NCBI GenBank assembly: GCA_963665195.1
Contig: OY762070.1
Span: 1,674,001 to 1,738,000, forward strand
DNA length: 64,000 bases
Source of the DNA: VXYL01 sp963665195
GTDB taxonomy: Bacteria > Pseudomonadota > Gammaproteobacteria > Pseudomonadales > Azotimanducaceae
Direction: 5' to 3'
In this document: positions 1-8,618 of the stretch, in pieces
How positions within the stretch are numbered: the stretch's first letter is position 1
Layout of the letters: every line of letters starts with the position of its first letter
Notes under the pieces: generated by a model
The model's database searches: none
What the model saw: the letters and a program-made list of their open reading frames with translations, nothing else
Told to the model about the DNA's origin: nothing
Made by a program: the position numbers and the translations under genes

Positions 1-1063
1 CGCGCTCCAAGCGGTCGTAGTCATCCGTCGCGGCTGCCAGCCCATGCTCGATGAGGGCCCGCAGCGCCGGGCCGTAGTCGTCCTTGCGGTCGGGAAACGT
101 CGGCGCATGGGCGCGGGCGCACTCGACGCCGCAAGTGGTCTGCCAGCCATCGATCAGCGCCAGCGGGCTCGGAATGCGAACCTCCACGACCGTCGCGCCG
201 AGATCCTTGAGCACGGCAAGCGCATCCTCCACGCCGCGCACCACGGCGGCGTCCACATCGTCGCCGACGTATTGCCAATCCACGCCTACCTTCACGCCGT
301 CCAGACGCTGCCGCAACGACTCCGCATAGGTCGGCACGGGCGCGTCGAGCGAAGTCGCATCCAGGGGATCCGAGCCAGCCATCACTTGCAGCATCCGCGC
401 CGCATCCTCCACGCAGCGCGTCATCGGCCCGACGTGATCGAGGGAGTCGGCCAGCGGGAAGGCGCCGTGGCGGCTGACGCGCCCGTAGGTGGGCTTGATG
501 CCGACCAGGCCGCACGCCGCCGACGGGAAGCGGATGCTGCCTCCGGTGTCGGTGCCGATTGCGCCGTGGGCGAGACCCGCTGCCACGGCGACGCCGGAGC
601 CGGAAGACGAAACGCCCGTCCAGCGGTCCGCGCGCCAAGGGTTCTTCGGCGGCGCAACATCCGGATGATGCTCGCCGTAGGCGCCTTCGGTCAGCTTGAC
701 CTTGCCGAGCACGATGGCGCCGGCCGCTTCGAGTCGGCGCACCACCGTGGCATCCGCGTCCGGTCGCCAGTCGGCCAATACCCGCGTGCCGCAGGTGGTC
801 GGGATGCCCTTGGTCCAAAGCAGGTCCTTGAGGCCGATCGGGGCGCCGTGCAGGAGGCCGAGCGCTTCGCCCCGCTCGCGCCGGGCGTCCAAGCCGTCGG
901 CCTGCTCCAGCGCCCGCTCGGCAAGCACCAGCGCGTAGGCGCCGAGCTTGGGCTGCAGGCGCTCGATGCGCCCGAGCATGGCCTCGGTAACGCGACGCGC
1001 CGTGAGTTCGCCGCTCTTGACGCGGCGCGTCACGTCCGCGAGCGAAAGGGCGTGGATGTCCAT
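1..1063 (-). CDS. Amidase signature family hydrolase (3' end beyond window)
   Basis: Predicted amidase-signature enzyme hydrolysing a C-N bond of an unknown amide; AtzF, GatA and fatty-acid-amide hydrolases share the fold. The first ~354 residues are inside the window and the C-terminus is lost past base 1. Visible features are the catalytic Lys near residue 79 in GLKDL, the Ser/Gly-rich stretch GVSSSGSG and the nucleophile region TGGSIRFPS, so the Ser-cisSer-Lys triad looks intact. No signal peptide is seen, so it is probably cytoplasmic. The ATG is at 1061-1063, 20 bases after the stop of the GlcD-like gene, which places it last in a long minus-strand transcription unit. The substrate cannot be read from the sequence; a GatA role is unlikely because gatB and gatC are absent. 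Confidence 0.88.
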   Translation of the reverse strand, partial: MDIHALSLADVTRRVKSGELTARRVTEAMLGRIERLQPKLGAYALVLAERALEQADGLDARRERGEALGLLHGAPIGLKDLLWTKGIPTTCGTRVLADWRPDADATVVRRLEAAGAIVLGKVKLTEGAYGEHHPDVAPPKNPWRADRWTGVSSSGSGVAVAAGLAHGAIGTDTGGSIRFPSAACGLVGIKPTYGRVSRHGAFPLADSLDHVGPMTRCVEDAARMLQVMAGSDPLDATSLDAPVPTYAESLRQRLDGVKVGVDWQYVGDDVDAAVVRGVEDALAVLKDLGATVVEVRIPSPLALIDGWQTTCGVECARAHAPTFPDRKDDYGPALRALIEHGLAAATDDYDRLER

Positions 1064-1083
1064 GCCGCGGCTCCCGGGCCGCC

Positions 1084-2472
1084 CTAGCCCGCCGCCAAGT
1101 CGAAGATCTTGCCCGGGTTCAGAATGCCCTTCGGATCCAGCGCCTTCTTGACGGTACGCATCAGCGCGATCTCTTCGTCGTTGCGGCTGAGCGCCAGGTA
1201 CTTCTTCTTGTCGAGGCCGACGCCGTGCTCCGCCGAGACCGACCCGCCGATGGCTTCGAGCGGCTCGTAGACGGCCCGCTTCACGCCTTCCCTGGCACTC
1301 TCGTCCTCGCCCGCAGACGTGCCGAAGTGGATGTTGCCGTCGCCGATGTGGCCGAAGGTGAAGTTGACGTACTCGCCGAAGGTGGCCTCGAGGCGCCGGT
1401 TCACCTCCTCGACGTAGCTCTCCATCTTCGAGATGCGCAGGCTCACGTCGAAGATGAACATGGGCTTGTACTGATGCACCTGCTCGACATCGTCGCGGAT
1501 GGCCCACAGCTCCTGGCGCTGCGCCTCGCTGGAAGCGAGCACCGCGTCGGCAATGAGACCCTCTTCGTAAGCCTCGGCGAAGGCCTGCTCGAAGCGCCCA
1601 TGATCCGCCTGCGGATCCCCGCCCATCGCCTCGATGAGCGCGTAGTAGGGGTAGGTCTGCGGCAGCGGCGCCTGCTGGGTCGCGGGCGGCGTGGTGACGA
1701 GCCGGTAGAAATTGTTCCACAGCACCTCGAAGGCGGACAGGGTGCCGCCGAGTTTGGCGTCCATGGACTTCAGCAGCTCGACCACCTTGTCGAAGTCCGC
1801 GCAGGCCACCAGCATGGTCTCCTGGCTGCGCGGCTTCTCGCGCAGGCGCAGCACGGCGCGGGTGACGACGCCCAGGCTCCCTTCGCTGCCGATGAAGAGC
1901 TGCTTCACGTCGTAGCCGGCGTTGTTCTTGATCATGCGGTTCATGGACGACACCACCGTGCCGTCCGCCAGCACCGCCTCCACGCCGAGCACCATGTCGC
2001 GGGTCATGCCGTAGCGGATCACGCGGTTGCCGCCGGCGTTGGTGGCGATATTGCCGCCCACGGTGCAGGAGCCGCGCCCGCCGATGTCCAGCGGATACAT
2101 GAGGCCATGCTCTTCGGCGGCATTCTGCACAGCTTCCAGCACGACCCCGGACTGCACCGTCATGGTGCGCTCAAGCGCGTTGACCTCCTCGATGGCGTTC
2201 ATGCGTTCGAGGGAGAGGACGATGTCGCCCGGCTTGGAGATGGCGCCTTCCGACAAGCCGGTGAGGCCGCCGTGCGGCACGACGCTTTGCCCGGCGGCGT
2301 TGCAGATGGCGAGGATGCGGCTCACTTCGTCGGTGCTGCGCGGGCGCAGGATCGCCTGCGCCTCGATGCCCTGGCTGCGCCAGATGCCGCTCGCCCGCGA
2401 CGACACGTCCGCGCCCGTCAGCACGCCGCCGTTCGCGACCACCTCGCCGAGTGCATGCAGCAGCTCGCTCAT
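1084..2472 (-). CDS. FAD-binding oxidoreductase, GlcD / D-lactate dehydrogenase type
   Basis: A 462-residue flavoenzyme of the PCMH/vanillyl-alcohol-oxidase fold that oxidises a 2-hydroxy acid such as D-lactate, glycolate or D-2-hydroxyglutarate. The N-terminal FAD domain shows PHGGLTGLSEGA and GRGSCTVGGNIATNAGG. The C-terminal FAD-oxidase cap shows GHIGDGNIHF and SAEHGVGLDKKKYL, both typical of the family. Length is normal. It lies between the caspase-like gene and the amidase on the same strand with short gaps. No GlcE/GlcF partners are present, so a stand-alone D-2-hydroxyacid dehydrogenase is more likely than glycolate oxidase. Exact substrate is unknown. Confidence 0.9.
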   Translation of the reverse strand: MSELLHALGEVVANGGVLTGADVSSRASGIWRSQGIEAQAILRPRSTDEVSRILAICNAAGQSVVPHGGLTGLSEGAISKPGDIVLSLERMNAIEEVNALERTMTVQSGVVLEAVQNAAEEHGLMYPLDIGGRGSCTVGGNIATNAGGNRVIRYGMTRDMVLGVEAVLADGTVVSSMNRMIKNNAGYDVKQLFIGSEGSLGVVTRAVLRLREKPRSQETMLVACADFDKVVELLKSMDAKLGGTLSAFEVLWNNFYRLVTTPPATQQAPLPQTYPYYALIEAMGGDPQADHGRFEQAFAEAYEEGLIADAVLASSEAQRQELWAIRDDVEQVHQYKPMFIFDVSLRISKMESYVEEVNRRLEATFGEYVNFTFGHIGDGNIHFGTSAGEDESAREGVKRAVYEPLEAIGGSVSAEHGVGLDKKKYLALSRNDEEIALMRTVKKALDPKGILNPGKIFDLAAG

Positions 2473-2535
2473 GGATCCACTCCCCCAAGCCGAAAGCGGC
2501 TACTGTACACCGCCCGTCCACGCCCCGCGGCCAAG

Positions 2536-3420
2536 TCACGGGCTGTCGGCGCCATGCTCCGGCGTCGATTCGCGGTCGATGGCGCGTTCCACCGCGGCCA
2601 GTTCGAGAAGGAGCGTCTGCAGCCGGGCGAAATAGTCGTCTTCCCGCTGGGCGTCCTTGCTGGCGCGCAGCGCGTCGATGTCCGCCAGCAGCGCCGCGCG
2701 CTGGCGGGCCAGGGGCGTGGCGGCGACCGCGGGCGCGCTCCCCGCCGCCAGCACGAAATGCGTCGCAGAGCCTTCGAGGCGCGGGTGTTCGGTGGCGATG
2801 CGGCCGCCTGCCTCGTAGTACGCGGCAACCGCCTGGCTCGCGAACCGGAAAGCCTCGTCCGCATCGATGCGCTTGTCCTTATTGGTGTCGGCGGCCTCGG
2901 CGGTCAGCGCCTCCGCCCAGGCGACCGGGAAATGCACGGCATTGCGCTCGCCGCCGTCGCGGGTGGCGGCAATGATCGTGCGGCCCTCCCGGCGCAGCGG
3001 CGCGAGGGCCGCGCCGCTGGCACTGGTGGCGACGATGACGAGCTGCCGCTCGGCGTCAATCGGCGCCAGCCACGCGGCAAGGTCCGCCGCGGTGGGGTCC
3101 GGTCCCGGCACGTTGAAGCGGTAGTGCTCGTCGTCGAAGGTGCCGTGGCCGATGAGTTGGAGCACCAGGCGATCGGCCTCGCCAAGGGTGCCGGCGAGCG
3201 TCGCCAAGGCTTCGCGCAGCGCGTCGGCACGGGCCTCGGCGCCGCTTCGCAGCGTGACGACGTTGCCCGCGGCTTGCGCGGCGCGAGTTGCGGCCTCGGC
3301 ATGTTCCAGGAATGCCGCCTCGTACTCCGGCGTGCCGCCGAGGCCGGCGGCGACGAGCACATGGGTCTCGGCCGCCAGCGGCACGCCCAAGGCACACATC
3401 GCAAGCGCGGCCCGCAGCAT
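2536..3420 (-). CDS. Exported caspase-like (C13/C14-fold) protein with EF-hand, probably catalytically altered
   Basis: The preferred ATG at 3418-3420 gives a mature-looking signal peptide (AALAMCALGVPLAAE); a start at 3471 would add 17 unsupported residues. The protein (~294 residues) shows the caspase/legumain-fold layout: a His in LQLIGHGTF, then a beta strand VIVATSASGAAL where legumain-type peptidases carry E-A-C-E-S-G. The nucleophilic Cys position is therefore Ser. Downstream, DTNKDKRIDADE is a textbook 12-residue EF-hand calcium loop. The C-terminus is helical and charged. It follows the VWA membrane-protein gene on the same strand and probably acts in the periplasm with it. It may be a pseudo-protease or a serine variant; the family call is by motif only. 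Confidence 0.6.
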   Translation of the reverse strand: MLRAALAMCALGVPLAAETHVLVAAGLGGTPEYEAAFLEHAEAATRAAQAAGNVVTLRSGAEARADALREALATLAGTLGEADRLVLQLIGHGTFDDEHYRFNVPGPDPTAADLAAWLAPIDAERQLVIVATSASGAALAPLRREGRTIIAATRDGGERNAVHFPVAWAEALTAEAADTNKDKRIDADEAFRFASQAVAAYYEAGGRIATEHPRLEGSATHFVLAAGSAPAVAATPLARQRAALLADIDALRASKDAQREDDYFARLQTLLLELAAVERAIDRESTPEHGADSP

Positions 3421-3520
3421 CGCCCTAGGCGCGTCTGACGACGCGATCGAGAACGCTCCGCGTTCTCCCATGTGCGTCAGTTTGCGACCTGCGTGCAGAC
3501 ATCCAGCGCTCTCAAGGCAC

Positions 3521-5794
3521 TCAGATGCCGCCCCAGTAGCGGCGCAGCGACCACTCGAGGCACTTCAAGAGCACCAGCAGCAGGTAGAAGATCGGCGCAT
3601 CCCATAGCGGCAGGCTCTGGCGCTCGCGAATGCCGGCGCCGCCGAAGGCGATGGCGTCGGCCAGCCCGCCCAACTCGTCGACGGACCAGGACCGACCGCC
3701 CGTCGCTTCCGCGATGCGCGCCAAGAGCACCGGATTGCGCGCCGCGCCGAAGGATTCGATGTCGCCGCCGCCCACGCGCGCCAGCCGCGTCACCGTCTCG
3801 GCCGCCGCACCTGGGCGCTGCGTGGCGATGTCGACCCGGTAGACGCCCGGCGCCGCCACCGACAGCGTGCCCCCGAACGCGCCCTCGCCGGCGATCAGCG
3901 CAAGCGGCGCAGCGAACGCTTCGCCATCCGGCGGCGTGATGCTGGCAGTGACCTTGGCGTCGGCGGCCGGCGCGTAGCGCTCGTCCTTCAGCGCCACGCG
4001 CAGCGCCATCCCGTCGTAGTCCGCATCCACGGCGATGTGCTTGCGCGGCAGCGCGGCGCCGGCGAGATGGCGGATGAGCTGGCGCCAGAACAGCGAATGG
4101 CGGCGGTCCTCCGGCGGCGTGCGCATCCGCCACCGCCACGTCGATGCCGTCGCCAGTACCGCGCTGCGGCCGAACCCGTACGGCTGCATCACCAGCAGGG
4201 GTTTCGCCGAGCCGCCGGTCACCACCACGGTGGGCTGCTCGCCCGGCTCCACGCGCACGCTCCCCTGGGCTTGCAGCAGCGTGGTCGCGCCGGGCTTGAG
4301 CCGCCCCAAGCGCTGGTAGTCGCCGAGCATCGGCAGCGTCGCCCAGGCGGTGTCCGCATCGTCGCCGCCGATGTCGGTGAACGGCAGCGCCAGGCCCTCG
4401 GGCGTCGGCTGCGCCGCGTACTCGCCGCCGGCGTAGCCCGGCAGGGCATGGGGGGCGCGGCGTTCGAGCGTCACCGGCAGCGCCCGTGCCAAGGGCTTGA
4501 CGTCCCAGCCCCCCTCGCCGAGCGCTTGCCGACCGGCCAGCGCCAGCACGCTGCCGCCGCGCTCCGCGACGAACGTCTCGAGCCACGCGTGCTGCTGCTC
4601 TGTCAGCGCCGTCGCCGGCAGGCTGCCGAGCACGACGAGGTCGTACTCGTAGAGCGCTTCGAGGGACGCCGGGAAGCCCTGTTCCAGGTCCGTTGCGTCG
4701 GCCACGCCCTGCCGATAGGTCTTGCGCGGCGTGGTGCGCAGCCATGTCGCGAGCCGCACGGTGTCGTCTTCGGCGGCGGCGCGGCGAATGAACTTGTACT
4801 CCCAGCGCGGCTCGCCTTCGAGATAGAGCACGCGGTGACGCACCGCGGCAACGTCGAGCAGCGCCTCGCGCCGGTTGTTCGCCGGCAGTGGGTCGCGGCC
4901 CGGCCCGACGACTTCAACGGCGATTTCCTTGACGCCGCCGACGCCCGCGGAGAACGCCACATCCGCAGTCACGAGCGGCGCCACGGGATCGAGATCGAGC
5001 GCCGCTACGGCCAGCACGGACTCGCCTTCGAGTACGCGCAGCCGAGCCTCGGCAGGCGTATCGAGCGCATGGCGGATCACCAGCCGCGCCCCGACTTCGC
5101 TGTTCGGCGGCGCCGCAGGCGGCAATGCCAGCGCCTGCAGTTCCACATCGCCGGCGATCCGCTCCGGGCCCACGCCGAGCGCATGCACCGGCACGCCGGC
5201 GGCCGCCAAGGCGTCCATGTCCACCGCGTCGCCGCCGTTCTGGGCGCCGTCCGTGACCAGCACGATGGCGGCCAGCGCGCCCTCGTCGTAGTGGGCGGCG
5301 AGTTCGAGCGCGGCATCGACCACCCGGGAGCGCTCGCCGGTTGCTTGCAGCTCGGCGAGCGCCGGGGCGCCGCGTACGCCGTCGTCGAAGCCGTAGAGCG
5401 CCGTCTGGGTCCCTTCGCCGACGCGGACGCGGTCCGCCAGCAGGCGCTTGGCAGCATCGAGCCGGGACGCACCGCCGGCACCATCCGCCGACAGCGCCAT
5501 GCTCTTGGAGGTATCCACCAGGAGCGCCACCGTATTGATGCCCGGGGCGATGCGCAGCACCTCGAGCACGGGCCCCGCAAGCAGCGCCAGCAGCACCGCA
5601 AGGGCCGCGAACTGCAAGCCGTGGATGACGATGCGCCGCCCGACGGGCCAGCCGGACAGTCGCCGGGCGAATAGCGCGCCCAGCGTCACCAGCACGAATG
5701 CGGCAATCCACCACCAACCACCGAGGCCGCCCCCGACCGCGAGTTCGCCCCGCTCGAAGACCTCCCGGGGGTACTTGAAGAGCCACTCGAACAT
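3521..5794 (-). CDS. VWA and glutamine-amidotransferase-like membrane protein
   Basis: About 757 residues. The ATG at 5792-5794 is chosen because it lies 23 bases after the DUF4159 stop and begins directly before the first membrane segments. Two N-terminal transmembrane helices (around residues 26-43 and 57-78) are followed by a von Willebrand A domain with the MIDAS motif D94-x-S96-x-S98. A central region resembles the class I glutamine-amidotransferase-like fold found in DUF4159/BatA-type proteins (VLYLEGEPRWEYKFI and VVLGSLPATAL). A last hydrophobic helix sits near the C-terminus (PIFYLLLVLLKCLEW). Most of it should face the periplasm, binding a metal-dependent protein ligand. Neighbours suggest an envelope complex with the DUF4159 and caspase-like proteins. 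Function unknown. Confidence 0.75.
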   Translation of the reverse strand: MFEWLFKYPREVFERGELAVGGGLGGWWWIAAFVLVTLGALFARRLSGWPVGRRIVIHGLQFAALAVLLALLAGPVLEVLRIAPGINTVALLVDTSKSMALSADGAGGASRLDAAKRLLADRVRVGEGTQTALYGFDDGVRGAPALAELQATGERSRVVDAALELAAHYDEGALAAIVLVTDGAQNGGDAVDMDALAAAGVPVHALGVGPERIAGDVELQALALPPAAPPNSEVGARLVIRHALDTPAEARLRVLEGESVLAVAALDLDPVAPLVTADVAFSAGVGGVKEIAVEVVGPGRDPLPANNRREALLDVAAVRHRVLYLEGEPRWEYKFIRRAAAEDDTVRLATWLRTTPRKTYRQGVADATDLEQGFPASLEALYEYDLVVLGSLPATALTEQQHAWLETFVAERGGSVLALAGRQALGEGGWDVKPLARALPVTLERRAPHALPGYAGGEYAAQPTPEGLALPFTDIGGDDADTAWATLPMLGDYQRLGRLKPGATTLLQAQGSVRVEPGEQPTVVVTGGSAKPLLVMQPYGFGRSAVLATASTWRWRMRTPPEDRRHSLFWRQLIRHLAGAALPRKHIAVDADYDGMALRVALKDERYAPAADAKVTASITPPDGEAFAAPLALIAGEGAFGGTLSVAAPGVYRVDIATQRPGAAAETVTRLARVGGGDIESFGAARNPVLLARIAEATGGRSWSVDELGGLADAIAFGGAGIRERQSLPLWDAPIFYLLLVLLKCLEWSLRRYWGGI

Positions 5795-5817
5795 CGCGCC
5801 GCTGGCTTGCTCGGCGG

Positions 5818-6600
5818 CTAGTGCGTCAGGGCGTAGGCGATGACGTTGATGCCCACTCGATACGACTGCGTGGAAAAGCGCTCGAAGTACCACTCGCCAT
5901 AGGACTCGCGCTCCCAGCCGTCGGCGATGTCGGTGTTGTGGGTGGCGATGACCATGAGCCGATCATCGTCGTCCGTGTAGGCGCGGATGGTCGGCGTCTC
6001 CAGCGAACCGGTGGGATAGCGGTGGATGCCGGGCGGCTCGGTAGTGCCGAAGCGGGCGAAGTCCCGGGCCGGGATCTGCGGCATCTCGTCGATGTCGAAA
6101 ACGGTGTGGAAGATCGGGTGCTCGATCGGCAGCACGCGCCAGCGCTTGCCCGGCAGGACGTCCGCCATGGCGCGCTCGAAACTGGCCCACTCGGCATCGC
6201 CCCAGAAGTCGTCCACCCAGAGGAAGCCGCCGTTGTGCAGATAGTCGCGCAGGGCGCGCTTCTCCGGCGCGGTGAGGCGCATGTAGCCGACATCCAGCAT
6301 GAAGATGAACGGCGAGTCGCCGAGGTTCGGCGCGGTGAGCTTGCGCCGCAGCGGCGACGCCGCGGCGACCACGGCGGTGAGCTGGTTGATCCGCTTGGCG
6401 AAGTTCTGCTCGGCTTGCGGGAAGTCCGTTTCCCAGCGCTCCCAGACGCGCCCGTCGTAGCCGTAGTACGCCTCGCCCCAGCCGCCCACGCTGCCGTACT
6501 CGATGCGCGTCGGGGTGAAGGCGGTGAGGTCCTGCGCTTGGGCGCCACCCAGGGCGAAGACGAGCGCGGCCGAACCGACGCAGAGTCGAAGCCTTGCCAT
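5818..6600 (-). CDS. DUF4159-domain exported protein
   Basis: About 260 residues with an N-terminal signal peptide (MARLRLCVGSAALVFALGG followed by an AQA-type cleavage site). That is why the ATG at 6600 is preferred to one at 6618. The body matches the DUF4159 pattern by eye: YGSVGGWGEAYYGYDG near the N-terminus, then LRDYLHNGGFLWVDDFWG and LPIEHPIFHTVFDI, an amidotransferase-like fold. Family members usually sit next to VWA/BatA-type membrane proteins, as here. The molecular role is not established. It is cotranscribed with its neighbours, 46 bases after the luciferase-like gene and 23 bases before the VWA gene. Confidence 0.78.
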   Translation of the reverse strand: MARLRLCVGSAALVFALGGAQAQDLTAFTPTRIEYGSVGGWGEAYYGYDGRVWERWETDFPQAEQNFAKRINQLTAVVAAASPLRRKLTAPNLGDSPFIFMLDVGYMRLTAPEKRALRDYLHNGGFLWVDDFWGDAEWASFERAMADVLPGKRWRVLPIEHPIFHTVFDIDEMPQIPARDFARFGTTEPPGIHRYPTGSLETPTIRAYTDDDDRLMVIATHNTDIADGWERESYGEWYFERFSTQSYRVGINVIAYALTH

Positions 6601-6646
6601 GGCGCACGGTTCGCGCATCGACGGAGTATAGGCCGCGGTCGCGGGC

Positions 6647-7474
6647 CTAGTTCGGCAACTGCCCGAAGGCCGCTCGCGCCTTGGCGATGTGGCCGTCCGC
6701 GTCCAGGCCGCCGCCGAGCGTGCGCAGGCAGAGGTGGGTGAGGCCCTTGCCGCGCCAGCCGACGACGCGCTCCTGCCACTCGGCCTCGCGCGGGCCGACG
6801 ACCGCCACGCCAGCTTCGGTGCCGATCACGGCGGGATCCCGACCCGCGGCGCTGGCAGCCCCATCGATGTCCGCCTTCAAGGCATCGAACTGCTCCGGAT
6901 CGCAGAGCACGAACCAGCCGTCCGCCTGGCGGCCGATGCGCTGCCGGATGCGCGGCACCGGCACGCCGGCGGCGCCGATCCATATGGGAATCGCCGCGCT
7001 CGGCAGCGGATCGATGCCGTTGCCGTCGATGCGGTCCCAGCGGCCCTCGAAGTCCACGTCCCGCTCCGCCCAGAGGCGGCGCAGCAAGTCGATCTGCTCC
7101 TCCGCGCGCCGGCCGCGGGTGTGGAAGTCCGCGCCGAGCGCTGCGTACTCCGCGGCGCTGCCGCCGACGCCCAGGCCCAGGCGGACTCCGCCGCCGGCCA
7201 TCCGCTCCAAGCTCGCGAGTTGCTTGGCCAGGAGCGCCGTCTGCCGCGCCGGGGCGACGATCACCGACGGCACCAGCTCGATGCGGCGGGTGACCGCGGC
7301 GATGTAGGAGAGCACCATCAGCGGCTCGTGCAGATGGCCGCTCTTCGGCCGGATCACCTGGTCCGGCACGCGCAAGTGGGTGTAGCCGAGATCGTCGGCC
7401 GCCTGCGCGAATGCCTTGAGTGCGCCGAGATCGTCCTTCAGTTCGCGGACGGGGAGCGAGATGCCGATGCGCAT
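6647..7474 (-). CDS. LLM-class (luciferase-like) F420/FMN-dependent oxidoreductase
   Basis: A 275-residue TIM-barrel oxidoreductase of the bacterial-luciferase superfamily, beginning MRIGISLPVRELKDD. The ATG at 7472-7474 is preceded by AGAGGA at good spacing, which decides the start over an upstream in-frame codon. The middle carries the usual family pattern RIELVPSVIVAPARQTALLAKQ and GLGVGGSAAEY. Members use F420 or FMN to oxidise or reduce small substrates; neither cofactor nor substrate can be told here. It is ten bases downstream of the membrane hydrolase gene, so it is part of the same minus-strand unit. It is one of three such proteins in this window. Confidence 0.85.
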   Translation of the reverse strand: MRIGISLPVRELKDDLGALKAFAQAADDLGYTHLRVPDQVIRPKSGHLHEPLMVLSYIAAVTRRIELVPSVIVAPARQTALLAKQLASLERMAGGGVRLGLGVGGSAAEYAALGADFHTRGRRAEEQIDLLRRLWAERDVDFEGRWDRIDGNGIDPLPSAAIPIWIGAAGVPVPRIRQRIGRQADGWFVLCDPEQFDALKADIDGAASAAGRDPAVIGTEAGVAVVGPREAEWQERVVGWRGKGLTHLCLRTLGGGLDADGHIAKARAAFGQLPN

Positions 7475-7484
7475 GGCGATTCCT

Positions 7485-8531
7485 CTATCGTTCCGGTGCG
7501 GCAATGCTAACCCCGTGCGCCGCCGCGGGACCGCAGGCTTCGCCCGTCAGGAGCGTCCAATAGGCCTCCCGCTGCGCTCTGTCGAAGCGGCGGTCGGCGA
7601 TGAAGTCCGCATGGTCGCCGGCGGCCGCATCGGAGCTCACTTCGACGCCCCATAGCGGCGCGATTCGGTGCGGCAATACCGCGTAGCGCACGTCCATCAC
7701 GCGGCTCGGCCGGCCCGGCTGCAGCGCGATGTAGTCGTCGGAGAACCAGCGGAAGCGCTCGATGTCCCGCGCCTGCTGGCTTGCCAGGTCCAGCCACGGC
7801 AGGTCGCGCACTTGATCGTACGCGGCGACGCTCTCGCCGCCGCAGAACGTCGTACCCAATGCGGTGCGCACGCCATCGACGTAGTAGCGGCCCGCATGTT
7901 CGTAGACCACCTTCCAGACCAGCAGGTTGCCGAACCCCGCCTTGGCGGTGAGCCGCTGCGGCTCGTGACCGCGCGCCGCGGCAAGCGCCCGTCCCGCGGC
8001 CTCCGCACGCTGGTTCTGAACCACGCCGAGGGCTAGGTAGCCGAGCGCCCAGAGCAGCCCCGCCCAAGCCAGGACGCGGCGACCGCGCACGGCGGCGGCG
8101 ATCACCAAGGCGAGCAGCGGCAGCGTGAACACGGGATCGACCACCGAGACGTTGTTCCACGCCACGCGGTAGTCGGTGAACGGCCACAGGAGCTGCGTGC
8201 CGTAGGACGTGCAGGCGTCCAGCAAGCCGTGCGTCGCGTAGCCGAGGAGGCAGGCGAGATAGGTGTCCATGGGCCGGAGCGACCGCCGGACGAAGCCGTG
8301 CAGCGCCAGCGCGACGATGCCGGCACCGACAGGAATGAACACCAGCGCATGGGTGAACTGGCGGTGGTATTCGAGGAACAGCAGGGGGTCGGCGTCCGAG
8401 GCGATGAACACGTCGAGGTCCGGCGCCATGCCCGCCACGGCGCCGACCAGCGCCAGCACGCCCAGCTTCTCGCGCGGATGGGCGACCTGCGGCAGCACCG
8501 CGCCGAGCGCGCCCTGGCTGAGTGGATCCAT
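7485..8531 (-). CDS. Inner-membrane metal-dependent hydrolase (YdjM/YbcI, DUF457-like)
   Basis: A 348-residue polytopic membrane protein starting MDPLSQGALGAVLPQ. The pattern of MDPLTQG...G, then MAPDLDVF, HRQFTHALVF and GYATHGLLDACTSYG is characteristic of the LexA-regulated/YdjM membrane-bound metal-dependent hydrolase family, whose His and Asp residues bind metal at the membrane. An AAAGGA element upstream of 8531 supports this start over the longer open frame. The C-terminal ~150 residues are soluble. It is the first gene of the minus-strand block and divergent from the Lol genes, with an 87-base shared upstream region. Confidence 0.85.
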   Translation of the reverse strand: MDPLSQGALGAVLPQVAHPREKLGVLALVGAVAGMAPDLDVFIASDADPLLFLEYHRQFTHALVFIPVGAGIVALALHGFVRRSLRPMDTYLACLLGYATHGLLDACTSYGTQLLWPFTDYRVAWNNVSVVDPVFTLPLLALVIAAAVRGRRVLAWAGLLWALGYLALGVVQNQRAEAAGRALAAARGHEPQRLTAKAGFGNLLVWKVVYEHAGRYYVDGVRTALGTTFCGGESVAAYDQVRDLPWLDLASQQARDIERFRWFSDDYIALQPGRPSRVMDVRYAVLPHRIAPLWGVEVSSDAAAGDHADFIADRRFDRAQREAYWTLLTGEACGPAAAHGVSIAAPER

Positions 8532-8618
8532 GCCCCGTCCGAGGTCCTTTCGAGCCACGCGAGCATAGCCGAGCGAACGTCCGTAGACTTCCAGCATCGC
8601 ACGCGCTGAGAACCGCTT

